A stretch of 64,000 nucleotides of DNA from Isoetes taiwanensis (Eukaryota > Streptophyta > Lycopodiopsida > Isoetales > Isoetaceae): positions 8,044,575 through 8,108,574 of the forward strand of contig JAJEKV010000056.1 of the NCBI GenBank assembly GCA_021234155.1, written 5' to 3'. The notes beneath the pieces are model-generated. The model searched no databases. It saw only the letters and a program-made list of their open reading frames with translations, and was not told the DNA's origin. The translations under genes and the position numbers were made by a program. Of the stretch, positions 10,139 to 23,800 are shown in pieces. Positions within the stretch are counted from its first letter, which is position 1. Every line of letters begins with the position of its first letter.

Positions 10139-12300
10139 CGAAACAATAGAATACAGGATAAAAGATGGTTTATATGCCGCTTGGTTTAAAGATGAGAAAA
10201 AATGGTGATCGCTTCTCACCGAGATGAAAAGACCCGCCCTTTCGGGTTTTCGAGGAAAACCCTAATGAGAAACAAACGCCAATGCTCTCGAGGAATGACG
10301 ACGGAGGTGCCCGGACAAGAATAGAGATAACTTGAAGATGTAGCGCCAAGCAAATAGTTGAAGCATGACCCCATGTGCTCTATCCACTAAGAAACCTTTA
10401 ATAAATAATTACAGAGTCAAGACTGAAAAGAAAATCACCCATCAAGGAGTTAGACGCCTCAAGCAAGAGCGCGCACCAATGCATAATATCAAAATGATAT
10501 GTAGTAAGACTCGAAGGCTCTAGGGACACGCTGAGAAAGAAACAGCAGCCGAGCAATCGGGAACCATGCGCAGAACGATCATTGCAAGAAAAAACATCCG
10601 ATTTGTGCTGCCTTGGAGGCTACATTGCCACACTGAGAGAAATTGTGTCAGAATTATGCCTTGGAGGCAATGATGCCACACCAACAATGAATGATATGAT
10701 AAGTAAGCCCCAGAGGCTATAGTGCCATGCTGAGAAAAAATGAAAAATAAAAACATATGCACTTTTAAAGAACATAGAAAGAAAATATATTGGAGGCTGC
10801 AGAGCAAACCGAGAGGTGTAGGGAAATAAACAGACATAAAGATGACTAACCTACGAATAAGAAATGGAGCAACTTACACAATGGAACGTAATATGAGAAG
10901 ACAGAGAATCAGACGTAGATGTGACCAACAAATATGATACAGGGAGAGGGGGGCGGGAAACTTGTGGAGCAAAAAATGAACAGAATGAAAAGGAGCTCAA
11001 CGAAATGCCAATGACTAGAAAAGATGAAGGAGGCGGTATAAATAGAAGATGCAGAGTAGGACGTCTCTATCCAAGGAATGTCGGTTCTATTGCTATCGCA
11101 ATAGAATCGTGGCATTCCTAGGATGGATTCTATGGTACAACCAAGTAGCAGATAGAAGATGAATCTAACCCAAAAAGAATGGAGCAACTAGAAGAACTAG
11201 AAAAAATAAGGCACAAAGCCAAAACGGAGGAAGGAATGGGCAAGTGGGATAAAGAGAGAAGAAAGGACGAAGCAAAGCTGACAGAGTAACTAGGATAATC
11301 AGAAGAAAGGGCGAAAAACATGATATCCGGACACCACGAAGGAAAAGAAAAGGAATTGAAGGAATTAAAGGGACATCAATTTATGGAATGGAAGAAGTAC
11401 TTAAAGCAGGAGAGCTCCCAGCTTCCCGGCGTCTGGCAAGGCGGAATAGCGCAGGTGCTTGGTCAAAATGGCTCTTGGAGACTGAAATCCGAAAAAGGGG
11501 ATACTTTTAGGGTTCCTGCCTCTTTATGCCCACATTTTAGGGTTAGGGTCTAATGGGCCATATGGCTCATATGTGGTATTGCCACGTGGCAATATAGGAT
11601 ATATTCACATGTTGCATAACATGTGCAATATAATGGGTTCTAATGGTTGTATCCCATGGTACAATCCTTTACGGTCGCTGAGAGATAAATGGAGCCATAA
11701 GAGGAAACGAAACAAAAGAAGACCGATAGAGCCGAGAGAAAGAAAGCAACAAAAAGGAGCGACAAATAAAAACCATGGCAATCAAATATACCAACAAAAC
11801 AAAACAACCAATTGAAAGTAAATAAGAAGTAGATGGAGCATTGAGCAAAGAAAACCTAGCCCTGCAAATTGGGTGAACTGTCAAATGGAGTAAATGAGAC
11901 CCATAAGCTAAAGAACACAATAAGAACAAGAGAAATGTAGCACAATGATAAGCCAAAGGATGGAGTAAATGAAATGAGGGATATTAACGTAATCATGGAG
12001 CAAACACGACAAACCACGATAAATGGAACAAAGCTGAACAAGATGATAAGAGTTAATAGGATGAATGAAACAAAATGAAGAAAGGGCAAATGGATCAAAA
12101 ATAACCAAGAAGAACAAAATGGACATAAAGAATAGAATAGAATAGACAACTGAGATAAAAAAGCCATATGGAACAATGAATTTAAAGAAGAGAACAGAGA
12201 AAGAGGAGGAAAAAAGTGGCACTCATGCATAAGAGTAGAAAAGACAGACAATCAGTGAGATGGGAACTGCAGATCGAGAAAACAGAACAGAGCAACTATA
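10139..12300 (+). repeat. Purine-rich block of degenerate short tandem repeats
   Basis: The plus strand is strongly A/G-rich for over 2 kb. From about 10515 to 10830 a unit of about 60 bp recurs, built on CCTTGGAGGC, then TGCCACACTGAGA, then an A-rich spacer. From about 10860 to 12250 words of the form ATGGAGYAA or ATGGAACAA recur every few tens of bases. No plus-strand protein is visible; the long minus-strand frames are Ser/Phe/Leu-rich shadows of the purine bias. An (AATAG)n tract lies at 12130-12147. Origin unknown; a degraded minisatellite or the remains of an element are both possible. Confidence 0.5.
10930..11121 (-). repeat. Fragment A2 of the repeat B/C family (inverted)
   Basis: Reverse complement of about 16890-17045. 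Shared features are AACTTGTGGAGCAAAAAATG, GGAGGCGGTATAAAT (GGAGGCAGTATAAAT in repeat B) and a hairpin built from CTATTGC and GCAATAG around four bases (TATC here, GATA in B and C). The hairpin is conserved in all three copies. Confidence 0.75.
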
Positions 12301-15300
12301 TATGAAGAACGTCGAAGGAAAGAGGACCTCAACAAAGGTGATATATCAAGAATTGATCAAGAATTAAAACAATAAAATCAAAAATCAACATGAAGAGAGG
12401 CCACACACATAAGGGACAATACTACTATAACATAGATCAAATCGACATTGAACAATATAAATACGTAAAATAGGTGAGAACCCGCTGCCATGAAGCAATA
12501 CGCAAATCAAGCTATCAACAAGATGTATAAAACCTCAATAACAATATGCCCCTTCCTATTTTATTCCTCCATCAAATTCTTGACTGGAAAGCTCATCTTT
12601 AAGAATTTGCATATAATGACATGGGAAAATGTACCTATTTGTACCTAACACTCTTTGCCTATCTCTTATTACGCATATCTCGTTAATATCAGTTTTTTAT
12701 TCCATTTGCAGTCCCAAGATTCAATCCTTTTTTCATTTTCATTCAATTTCCCTTCTGACAAAATGCGACAAAATCTGACTATTGCACAATGAACAACATA
12801 TCATTACTGTTAGAAGATTGATTGATTATCTCATAGCAAGGACCTTTACTTATTTATATGTGCCCCAGATATCGAGTTACCTTTCACAACTCAATAGTCT
12901 ACATGATCACTATAAAAAGAATTCAAACACGAAAGTAGAAAAGCATGGTATTTCAAATGTTTTAATTCAATGATCTGAACCATTTGGATAACATGTAACT
13001 GTCCACAAATTCTATACCAATGTGGAAAACTATGTAACAATACATAAGAAAGGTGAATGGAATCAAGCATGGCTTTCTATTTGGTGGTATCAACACATTA
13101 GATAACTCATTGTGAACTCCCCTATTGACGATGGAAATGGAGAAACAAATAAGAGTCTCCTCACAATGATGACAATGGTATTGTCTATGTGCTTGCAATA
13201 TGCACACCCGATACCACGACTTCGCCAATGCTGTTCACTTGCAGAACCCAAAGTATAGAACCCAAAGTATAAATGGTGAACATTCGATCCTATATGAACA
13301 TAACTGGAAAGCTCCTCTAATCTATTGGACATGGACGAAAACCTCCATGAAGATAGGTTAGGCATTGTCTCCACTAGAAGACATGTCATCTGATATGGTA
13401 CAATCTTAAAGAGATGATATATGACACATAATGAGATATGTTAATGATGTTACAAACTGAGCGGTATATGTAAATTGATTTTATTGATAAGAAACAGAAA
13501 AAAAGGGGGTAGTGAATTAGGATACCTAGTGACAAGCGAAGTCGGGGGGAAGTTTGATAGCACAAGTCCTGATATAAGTTTTGATAGTGCTGGAGCTCCT
13601 TCTTCCAGTTGCTGAAATAATGAGGCTACAGAAGCAGTCTGGACTAAGTGTTCTTACAACAGCACAACATTGTTGGTTGGGATGTGGCTGGACTGAACCT
13701 GAAGCTATGCATGGCAGTGCTCTGTAAAGCAAATCGCCATCATTGCAACTTTGGCAGCCAATCAGTAGCATTGACATTTGCATGGCCCCTGCAACCAGCA
13801 TCAACATTGACATCTGATTTACCAACATATTGCATCCGCTGCTTTGGCGAAGAAGAAATTTTGCAGCAACATATGAGATCAGACGCAAAATATAACAAGA
13901 TGCTTACCGCAACACAGCTCCCATCAAAGTTAAAAATCGGCCAAGTAACGCTTCGCCCAGAGTCGGCCTGCCATTTCTTGTCATTTCCTCGATTTGTCTT
14001 CAACCCCAACGGTTGGGATCGAATGCCAGGCATTTGCGAATCCGGGGCGTTAAACGAGCATCTGACACGTGGTATAATCTGGACCATCAACAATAAATAG
14101 AAAACGTAATTCACGCAAAGGACGACTAGGCATTTTTTTCAATAACAAATTGACATGTGACGCCACTTCTGGTCTCTGATTGGTCTCGATCATTGTTTGG
14201 CAAACAATTTCCTATGGTACTTCGGCCAGTCAAATATCTTGTGTTAGAGACGGAACTTTTCATTGGCTTAATAGAAAACCATAAGGAACCTTGTCGAATA
14301 AATTCCTATGATACATTAACTTAACTGGAAAATTTGCAATTTCAATCGGTTGGTTTATAGTGTTCACCAGACTTTGCCCAACATTGGTCTCGATTTTGTA
14401 ATCTGTTCTGTTCTTATTCTATATTCTATAACAACTCGATAATGGCCATCCATGTGTCAAACATCGATGGTTGAAACAGCTTGGCCGTCCTTCACATTAG
14501 GCCAATGGGCAGAGGGCTCTTTGACTGGTCTATACTTTGCAACAATCCGATCACGGCTGTCCACATGTCGAACAACAACATTTGAAAATAGTCTGGCCGT
14601 CCTTCACGTTGGGCGAATGGGCGCTCTTTGACTGGGCAAAAAATAGCCGAGAGGGCCATTCCCCTATACAGAATTCCCCTTTGATATATGCACCTACTTT
14701 CAGCAGCCACACGGATTCGTATAAGTGAATTATCCCTAGTTAGTGTTTTAGATGCGCAAATAATGTAATGTAATGTAAATTAAGTCACACCAATTAGACC
14801 CTTCGTTCTGCCCTATCTTCTAATCACATGCTGCCATGTGGCAAACTTTAATTTCTAGGGATCTCCATGGACTAACTTTCTAGCTTTTTGCTAACAATTT
14901 TTGCACCACCGTTGGATTTATGTTATGTGGCGCAGAACGGATTTCCACGTTACAAGGAAGACAAGTTACATGACAGTCTTTGGCACCTCGTTTCCATGCC
15001 AAGAATGTTATGTGAACAACCTAAGGCAGATGGTCCAAACTCGATGCAAAATTAGATTTCCAACCCCGTAATAATCCTGCATCAAAATCAAAATGGAAAC
15101 CAAAGGTGCCAATTACCAGAATGTATCAAAGGTTCAATGTAACTTGCCCTTCTTGTATACACACATTGCATTGGGGGCACCAAATTTATCATGTGCCTAT
15201 ATAGAAGAATTAACTTATGTGCATATTTTAGAAAAGGCAAAACGACTGCAAACACAATACAAAAATGCTCAATGACAACATTTTGCTCATCCAGTTAAAA

Positions 15301-16079
15301 TTAGCCAAGATCCAGACCCAGAAGCTTTGAATATTGGATTTGCAATGGATTTGGCTTAAACAAATGTAGATGCAAAGATAGAACTGCAGATCATATAAAA
15401 TGCTTTGATGATGCAAATAGATAATGTAGGAATGGAAAAGAAATGAGGATGGTAAAGGAAACTCTAGTCGCGAGTTAGGGCGGCGGTGGCGGCCGCCTGA
15501 CATCTTGAGCTCAGGTCTTGGCGATGGGCCTGGAAAAGCAGTGCTAATGTCTGCTTCTGTCTGGCTGGATTGATGGAAGTTACTCCAAATACTTTTTACC
15601 TTGTCTTCATCGGATCTTTGCAACATGGATTGGCTCTCAGAACATGCTGCTGCTCTAGAACTCGTCCTCTTGTTGCATGGATTGGGTAAGAATGGGTCCC
15701 TTTGTTTCTGCCATTCAATTTGAGTCTAGACAGATTAGTTTAGCATTCTGCAAGCATTTGAAGGAATCTTAGTGCCTTAGAGCTTCAGCAACAATGACTG
15801 TATGCTTAAGGCCTACTTGTTTCTTTTATGTTTGATTAATGATAGGAGATTTTAAGCAGTATTTGAGCTTGATTTTTTAGTTCCAGCTATTTTCCAGTTT
15901 CTTGCACATAAGGTCAGGCATAGATCCTTCTTGTTGCACTCAATACCTAGGGAAGCTACACTCCTTGCGATTTGGAATTGCACTCACTGCAGTTATAGAA
16001 TCATGGCATATCAATATGTCATGGGATGTTAGAGCTTTTGGATTGCTTGCTCTAAAACTGTTTAAAATCATTGAAGGAC
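12301..16079. other. Anonymous DNA, 12.3-16.1 kb
   Basis: No gene could be supported. The best open frame, 13648-14100 (+, 150 codons), has no recognisable domain and overlaps an equally long minus frame. A two-copy tandem duplication lies at about 14425-14640: both copies contain CTGGCCGTCCTTCAC or TTGGCCGTCCTTCAC, then a short spacer and GGGCTCTTTGACTGG or GGGCGCTCTTTGACTGG. A small GC-rich spot at 15480-15500 (GGCGGTGGCGGCCGCC) is isolated. The rest is ordinary AT-rich plant intergenic sequence. Confidence 0.4.
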
Positions 16080-17884
16080 TTTAGACCACCTTGGCTTTGT
16101 GCAGCAACGTACAGGACGGCAGTAGTATAATTGGTGATGGATGCACTTTACTGTTAGACATATTAAGCTATTTACTTTTATTCTTCAAGGCTTTTTGGCC
16201 GCTTGAGCTGCATATCTAGTTGGCTATGTCTTTGAGGGACTAAGGAGGGTGGCGGGAAGTAGTTCGGTTGTGTCTAACCCTAGGTGTGTTGATGTTGTCT
16301 TGTACTATGGAGTGTTCTTAGCTAAGCTACTCTAGAGTTTGTTCATCCCTATCCCAGCTAAGGGAAGATCAGAATAAACGGATAAGAAGAGCAAAGATGG
16401 TAGCTAAACAAATAAATCTTGGGCAGGAGACCTTGGCATCTTTGCCATAGTGGAGATGTGGCCTATGCAAGTATTTGGAGAAGCTTAGGGGAGCGAATAG
16501 ACCATCTCGGTTTGAGGTAGGCATGTACAAGCTCTTATAAAGCAGGAAGATAGAGCCTTGAACTCCTTAGTACATGGTTGGAAAGGGATGGAGAGCTCTT
16601 TTAGTACTACAATGCAGGAAAGTTTCCAGGTCAAGTTAACACATGGTATGACATTCGCTCTCTCAAGCCTTTCTTTTGCTTGCATTTTTCGGGGGTGGAG
16701 CTTCAAATGGCCATGCTTAGATCTATAGTGGTTGTGTCTTGCTCGAACTAAAGGAACTGTACTCAATCTATAGACCCTTTCTTGGATTAATTTGTGCTGA
16801 CATGGTTAGGCTATCTGGCTATTATGGGCCATGAATAAATGTATTTACATACATATATTTATTCTTAATAAAAATAAAAATATCTTGCCTAAAAAAAAGG
16901 AAAGCTAATGCCACGGTTCTATTGCGATAGCAATAGATTAATTGTGCATTTATACTGCCTCCCTCCTCTTTTCCAGTCATCGGCATTTTCTTGAGCTCCT
17001 TGTCATTCGATTCATTTTTTGCTCCACAAGTTTCCTCCCTGATCCTTCTATGCGTTCGTGTGGTTGGATGGTTTAGAACTCTAGGTTTGGAGCTTTCGGC
17101 ATACGGTGGATACTTAGGCATGCCATGAACTCCTACCAGGTTCAACTTCTTGGTCGGTTAGTTGTTTCCTTTTGCTTTCTTTTCAACTTCATGGTTGTTT
17201 GGTATTGGGTTTCTTGGATTCTGCTTGTCTGAATCTTATGAAACCAATATGCAGTCTGGGTGTCATTGACCACTATTTTCCCTTTAAGTACCTCTTTCGG
17301 AAGTTCCTTTCCTTGGCCACACCTGGCAAACTGGGCACTCGCCCATTTTGGCCCTCGGATTATCCATCTGCTTCCCTCGCCTGAAGGGAAACAGTGTGTA
17401 GAAATTGGGCACCAGCACATTTTGGCCCCAAGAATGTGCATCTGCTTCCACGGCATGGAGGGACAGTTGGGCAAATTGGGCGACCACCCAATTTTCCCTT
17501 CAAGTTCCTCAACTTGAACCATTTCACAACACTTCACACTTGATGAATTGGGCGCCCGCCCAATTTCTCAATTAAGCGCATCTCTGGGAAGATCATCCAC
17601 TTGACCACAACATGGGAAAATTGGGCTTGGGTGCCCGCCCAATTTCCCTATAAATGCCTCTATGTCTCAAGTTCATCCATTTCACCACACCACACTTGCC
17701 CGTTAAACTGATTTATCGGCAAAGTGCATCTCTAGGCGGATCATTGGCAGCCGCCGCCCGATCTATTTCACTACATTACGCCAGCAAATTGAAACGCCCG
17801 CAATTTCTCTAGCAAGTACTCTAACAAACCCTAGCAAATTGATATTGATTTGGCATGTCGTGGGTCAGCTACGACCTTGTATAG
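16080..17884 (+). repeat. Repeat B: dispersed 1.8-kb repeat, cut off by the satellite array
   Basis: The same sequence, roughly 90 percent alike by eye, occurs at 41108-43075 (repeat C). Shared landmarks are the GACCACCTTGGCTTTGTGCAG start, the CTATTGCGATAGCAATAG hairpin near 16920, and a 3' part with repeated hairpin cassettes of the type AAATTGGGCG..CGCCCAATTT (17473, 17545, about 17614). B has a ~75-bp segment near 16620-16690 that C lacks, and lacks a 237-bp MITE that C has at the matching site (17282-17289). B stops at 17884, where satellite sequence begins in mid-unit. In C the same repeat runs on into the ParB/methyltransferase-like gene, so B is probably the 5' part of that element. 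I find no intact ORF. Confidence 0.85.
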
Positions 17885-20800
17885 AAATAGACCACGCCAA
17901 ATCGTCAGGAATGGCGAAATTACCCCTGGGGAGCAAGTTACCGCGGTCGGTTTTGCGAAAAGAAACCTCCGCCCTCCGCATTGTGATATCCAGCATGCAC
18001 ATCCCTGAGCCCAATTGACTACGAGTGTGATGATGAGCTACTTTAGCGCTTCTTGGAGTTCGGGTGGTCTTACGTACGGAACTTGGTCCCCGAGGGCAAT
18101 GTCGACGTTAGGAGGAGTCCATTGGTCGGTCAGCGGTCAGGAGGAAGCCAGTGCCCGTCCGTCCCAGGGGCCTTGGGGGGGAAATTTGGGGCAAGCGGCC
18201 TCGGGAGAGGATTTTAGGGTCAGCGCTCTGGCGTCAACACCCCAACCCCACTTCAAGACCACGGCGCCAAAGGTCGACCGAGATCGACAAGGAGGGGCCT
18301 CCAGAAAGCGTAAACCACAGCCCAGGTTTGCGGGCTCTAGAAGGGTTTTCGTTTTGGGGCCGGAATCTGAATACATTTGCACTTAGGACCTGGTAGAAGC
18401 GGCGGCCCAGGAATGCGGGCAAGGGGCTGGCGAAGGGGTTTGGGGCCTTTCCTCCTCCCGATGTAGAAGATAGAAGTCGGGGGCGCTTTGCGATTGTAGG
18501 ACATTAAATGGAATTCATGATTAATGCATTGCACGAAAATAAATTCGGTTTTTGCAGTAGGGATCCCTAATTCATCTCGCCTGCGGCCCAATTTTCGGAA
18601 TTTTAGGAGAAGGTCTGGGTCAAGGTTAGCATTAGAGCGGTCGGGGCGGCGTTGCGAGAACAGCGGTGGCACCCTCCCAAAGTCAAAGCGAGGCGGGGAC
18701 CTTGCGAGGGGATCCCTCACAGAGGGGAGAGTCAGGACCCGGAGGGGCCGGGATCAAAAAAGGATTCCAGGGGCAGCCCTTCTGGCAGCGCTCCCCGGGG
18801 CTGCCTGCGCTAATGACGCCACCCTCCGGGGCGGTTCCCCTATAGGCAGATTTGGATCCCCTGGATTCGGGGGCCCCTCTTGAAGAGGTCGAAAAGATTC
18901 GGGGTCGGTCCGGAGAACTTACATCCAAGCCGCGTCGATGTGAAGCCTTGCTTAGGAAACCCTAGCTGTTTTGTGGATTCGGGCCGCAGGGATGCTCGGA
19001 ATGGCAAATAGACCTACCAAATACTCGTAGGAATGGAAATTACCTAGGGGAGCAAGTTACGCGGTCGGTTTTGCGAAAGAAAGAAGTACTCCGCCCTCCA
19101 CGGCGATTATCGCATGCACATCCTAGGCCAATTGACTACGGAGTGTGATGGAAGTAGGCTACTTTAGCGCTTCTTGGAGGTTGGTGGTCTTGAAGCGCGG
19201 AACTTGGTCCCCGAGGGCAATAATCGACGTTACGAGAGTCCATTGGCGGTCAGTCAGCGATTAGGAGGCGGAGGTGGCATTAAGTCCCAGGCCCTTGGGG
19301 AGGAGAGGAAATTTAGGAGCAAAGCAGCCTCGGAGAGGATTTTACGGTGTCCTTCTGGCGTCAACACTAACCCACTTCAGTCCAGACCGGCCCAAGGTCG
19401 TAGAATCGACAGGAGAGGGCCTCGGCGTAAGCCCGTGGGTTGCGAGGACTCTAGAAGGGTTTGCGTTTTGGGGGGGCGAGTCCTGGTCTGTTGCACTTTG
19501 GGGACTGGCCAGAAGTATAGCCGAGAATACGGAGCAAGGGGAACTGACGGGCTGGAGTTTGGGCCTTTTCCTCCTCCCGTAGCCGTGCGCAAGTCGGGGG
19601 CTTTTGCGATGGCAAGACATTCGTAAATTCGCATTAATGCATTGCACGAAAATAAATTCAGTTTTTGCCGTGCTGATCCTAATTCATCTCGACCGCGGCC
19701 CAATTTTGAATTTTGGAGAAGGTCTAGGGTCAAAGGGTTAGCATTAGAGCGGTGGGGCTTGGCAGATTCTGCGGGGCAAAACCAGCCGCACCCTTCCCCA
19801 AGTCAAACGAGGCGGGGACCTTGCAGGGGATCCCCACAAGAGGGGGAGAGTCAGGACCCGGGGAGGCGGGATCAAAAAGTTCAGGTGACCCTTCTTGGCT
19901 GGCCCTTGGCCCGGGGCGTGACGCTAATGACCACCTCCCGAGCCCGGTTCCCCTATCCGGCCAGATTTGGACTCCGTTCGAGGGGGCCCCTCCGGGAAGG
20001 TCAAAGATTCCGTGGGGACGGCCCGGGAGAACTTGTCAAACATGGCCCCCGAGTCGCTATCGGCCTTTGTAGAAACCGGGAACTTTGTTTCGTTAGCACC
20101 TGGGATGCTCTCAGGAATGGCAAATAGACCACGCCAAATCGCCCGGAATGGCTTAAATTACCTAGGGGAGCAAGTTACCCGGCCGGTTTTGCGAGAAGAA
20201 GGAAACACTCTCACGCCCTCCACGACACGAGATCCCGCATGCACATCCTAGGCCAATTGACCGATACGAGGTGTGATGGAAGTGAGCTACTTTGAAAAAA
20301 CTGCTTGGAGTTCGGGTGGTCTTACGGCCACGGAACTTGGGTCCCGTGTAAATGTCGGGGCTCTCCGAGTCCATTGGGGGCGAGATCTGGGACCCGAGAG
20401 GAGAGGGAGGCCCGGCCCATCGGGCCCCCGTGGCCCTGGGGAGAGGAAATTTTAATGCGTTTCCGGAGGGATTTAAGGGTCCGAGTTTTTTCAAGGCCAA
20501 CACCCCAACCCCATTTCAAGACAGGAGAAGGTCTGGAGTGAGGTTAGCATTAAGGTCCCGGCCGACCGGACCCTTCCCCAAAGGAGAGGGGCCTCACAAA
20601 ACGCAAACCCCGTGGGCCCTTCTGCCGGGCTGCAGCTAAGAAGGGTTTGCCGTTGGCTTTGGGGCCGAAGGTCAAGATTCCGCATCGTAGGCGTCTGATG
20701 CACTTGGGACCGGGCCGGTAGCGATAAAGGAATGGCAAATACGAGCAAGGGGAACCTAGGGACGAGCGGGAGTTTGGGCCTTTCCTCCTCCCCGTATCGC

Positions 20801-23800
20801 ATGCGTGGCAAGTGTAGAAGGCTAGGTGGGTCTTAAGCCCTTGGAACTTGGTCCCAGGGCAATGGGCAAGAGTCCATTCAGAAATTTAATTAATGCATTA
20901 CCTCGAAAAATAAATTCCGCGTTTTTGCCGCCGATCCCGGGATCTAATTCAGACACGCCGTTTTGTTGATTTTGGGAATTTGGCGGAGAAGGTCTAGGTC
21001 AAAGGGTTAGACATTAGAGCGATCGAAAATAAACTGGCCTAATTCGTTGCGGGGTTTTGGGAAACCGAAGGGCTGGCACCCTTCCCCAAGTCAAAGCGAG
21101 GCGAGGACCTTTGCGGGGATCCCTCACAAGAGGGGAGAGTCCAGGACCCGTGAGGCGGGATCCAAAAAGTTCCAGGCAGCCCTTCTGGCGGCGCTCCTGG
21201 GGGCTGACGCTAATGACCACCCTCCCGAGCCCGGTTCCCTATCCCACCGTTGGATCCTCCGATTCGAGGGGCCCCTCTTGGGGAAGGTCCAAAAGATTCA
21301 GATCGTCCGGGAGAACTTGTCAAACTACGGGCGCCCCGATGTCGGCCTTGTAGAAACCGGACTTTTTTTGTCGTTCGCACCGATGTTCTATCGCTCAAAT
21401 AGACCCGCCAAATCGTCCGGAATGGCGAAATTACCCTAGGGAGCAAGTTACACGGCCGGTTTTGGCGGTAAAGAAGGAAACACTCACGCCTCCACGACAA
21501 GATCCCGCGATGCACATCCTAGGCCAATTGACTACGAGTGTGATGGAAGTGAGCTACTTGGCGCTTCTTGGAGTTCTGGTGGTCTTTCTCGCCACGGAAC
21601 TTGGTCCCTGTGGCAATGTCGACAAGCCCAGTCCATTGGCGTAGAGTCGATCAACGATTCGAGAGGAGGTCGCCCCGTCCGTCCCCGTGGCCTTGGGGAG
21701 AGGAAATTTGGGGCAAGCAGGCCTCCCAGGAGGATTTTAGGGTCCGGGCCGGCCAACACCCCAACCCACTTCAAGACACAAGCAAAGGTCCCGGCCTGAC
21801 CGACAAGGAGAGGGGCCTCCAAACGTAAACCCCGTGGGTTGCCGGGGCTCTAGAAGGGTTTACGTTTTGGGGGGGCGTAGTCCTGTCTGCTGCACTTGGG
21901 ACTCGCCGAGAAGCGCCAGCCCGAGAATACCGGAGCAAGGGAACCGACGGCCGGAGTTTGGGCCTTTCCTCCCGATGTGGCAAGTAGAAGTCGGGGGCTT
22001 TTTTAAAGGGCAAGACATTCAGAATTCGCGAATTAATGCATTGCACCTAAAAATAAATTCGGTTTTTTTGTAGGATCCCTAATTCATCTCCCCAAAGACA
22101 CGCCCAATTTTCGGAATTTTGGGAGAAGGTCTAGGTCAAGGGTTAGCACATTAGAACGGTCGGGCAGCCCGCGGGTGGCAACCGAGCCGGGCACCCTTCC
22201 CCAAGTCAAACGAGGCCAGACCTTGCGTGGGATCCCTCACAAGAGGGGAGAGTCCGACCCCGTGAGGCGGATCAAAAAGTTCCCGAGGCAGCCCTTCCTC
22301 GGCGGGCCTCCGGGTCGAGACGCTTAATGACCACCTCCCCGAGTCTTTGGTTCCTCTCTATCCGGACCGCTGGATCCTCCGCTCGTGGGCCCCTCTTCTG
22401 GAAGGTCCAAAAGATCCCGTGATCGGTCCGGAGAACTTGTCAAACCGCTGGGCGCCCCGATGTCACTTTGTAGAAACCGCGAGATCGCTTTTGTCGCTCG
22501 GCACCGGGATGCTCCCGAATGGCAATAGACCCCGCCAAATCGCCCGGAATGGCGAAATTACTCCTAGGAGCAAGTTACACCTGGCCGGTTTTATGAAGAA
22601 GGAAACACTCACGCCTCCACTACAAGATCCCCAGCATGCACATCCTAGGCCAATTGACTGGTTTTATGTGATGGAAGTGAGCTACTTTGGCTTCTTGGAG
22701 TTCGGGTGGTCTTCCGCCATCGAACTTGGTCCCTGTGTGCAATGTCGACGTTCTGAGTCCATTGGCGAGTCAGATCGCGATTCCTGAGAGGGGAGGTCGC
22801 CGCCCCGGCCCCCGTGGCCTTGGGGAGAGGAAATTTGGGGCAAGCAGCCTCGGAGGGATTTTAGGGTCCAAGGCCGCGTGCCAACACCCCAACCCCACTT
22901 CAAGACACGGGCGCAAGGTCCCGGCGACCGACAAGGAGAGGGCCTCCAAACGTAAACCTCGTGGGTTGCCGGGCTCTAGAAGGGTTTACGTTTGGGGGCC
23001 GAGTCCCCGGTTCTGCTGCACTTGGGACTGCCGAGAAGCAAAGCCGAGAATACGGAGCAAGGGAAGCGACGGAGCGGAGTTTGGGCCTTTCCTCCTCCGA
23101 TGTGGCAAGTAGAAGTCGGGGCGCTTTTGCAGTGGCAAGACATTCGTGAATTCGCAATTAATGCATTGCACGAAAATAAATTCCGGTTTTTGCCAGCCGG
23201 GATCCCTAATTCATCTCCAAAGACATGGCCCAATTTTCGGAATTTTGGAGAAGGTCTAGGTCAAAGGGTTAGCATTAGAACGGTCGGGGCAGCCCGTTGT
23301 GGCAACCGAAGCTGGCACCCTTCCCCAAGTCAAACGAGGCCGACCTTGCAGGATCCCTCACAAGAGGGGAGAGTCCGACCAGGGAGGCGGATCCAAAAGT
23401 TCCCGAGGCAGCCCCTTCCTCGCGGCGCTCCCGGGCTGCACGCACGACCACCCTCCCCGAGCCCGCCCCTATCCGACCGCTGATCCTCCGTTCAGGGGCC
23501 CCTCTTCGGGAAGGTCCAAAAGATTCCGTGATCGGGTCCGGGAGAACTTGTCAAACCACGGGCGCCCCGGGATGTCGGCCTTTGTAGAAACCGCCTTTGC
23601 TTTTGTCGCTCGGCACCGGGATGCTCCGAATGGCAAAATAGACTCGCCAAATCGTCGGAATGGCGGTAAATTACCCTAGGGAGCAAGTTACACGGCCGGT
23701 TTTTTAAAGAAGGAAACACTCACGCCCTCCACGACAAGATCCCCCATGCACATCCTAGGCCAATTGACTCACGAGTGTGATGGAAGTGAGCTACTTTGGC

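Noticed and set aside
11669-12251. Minus-strand frames rich in Ser, Phe and Leu that look like membrane proteins
   Set aside because: They are the complement of a purine-rich repeat strand; the hydrophobic residues come from T/C-rich codons, not from a family pattern.
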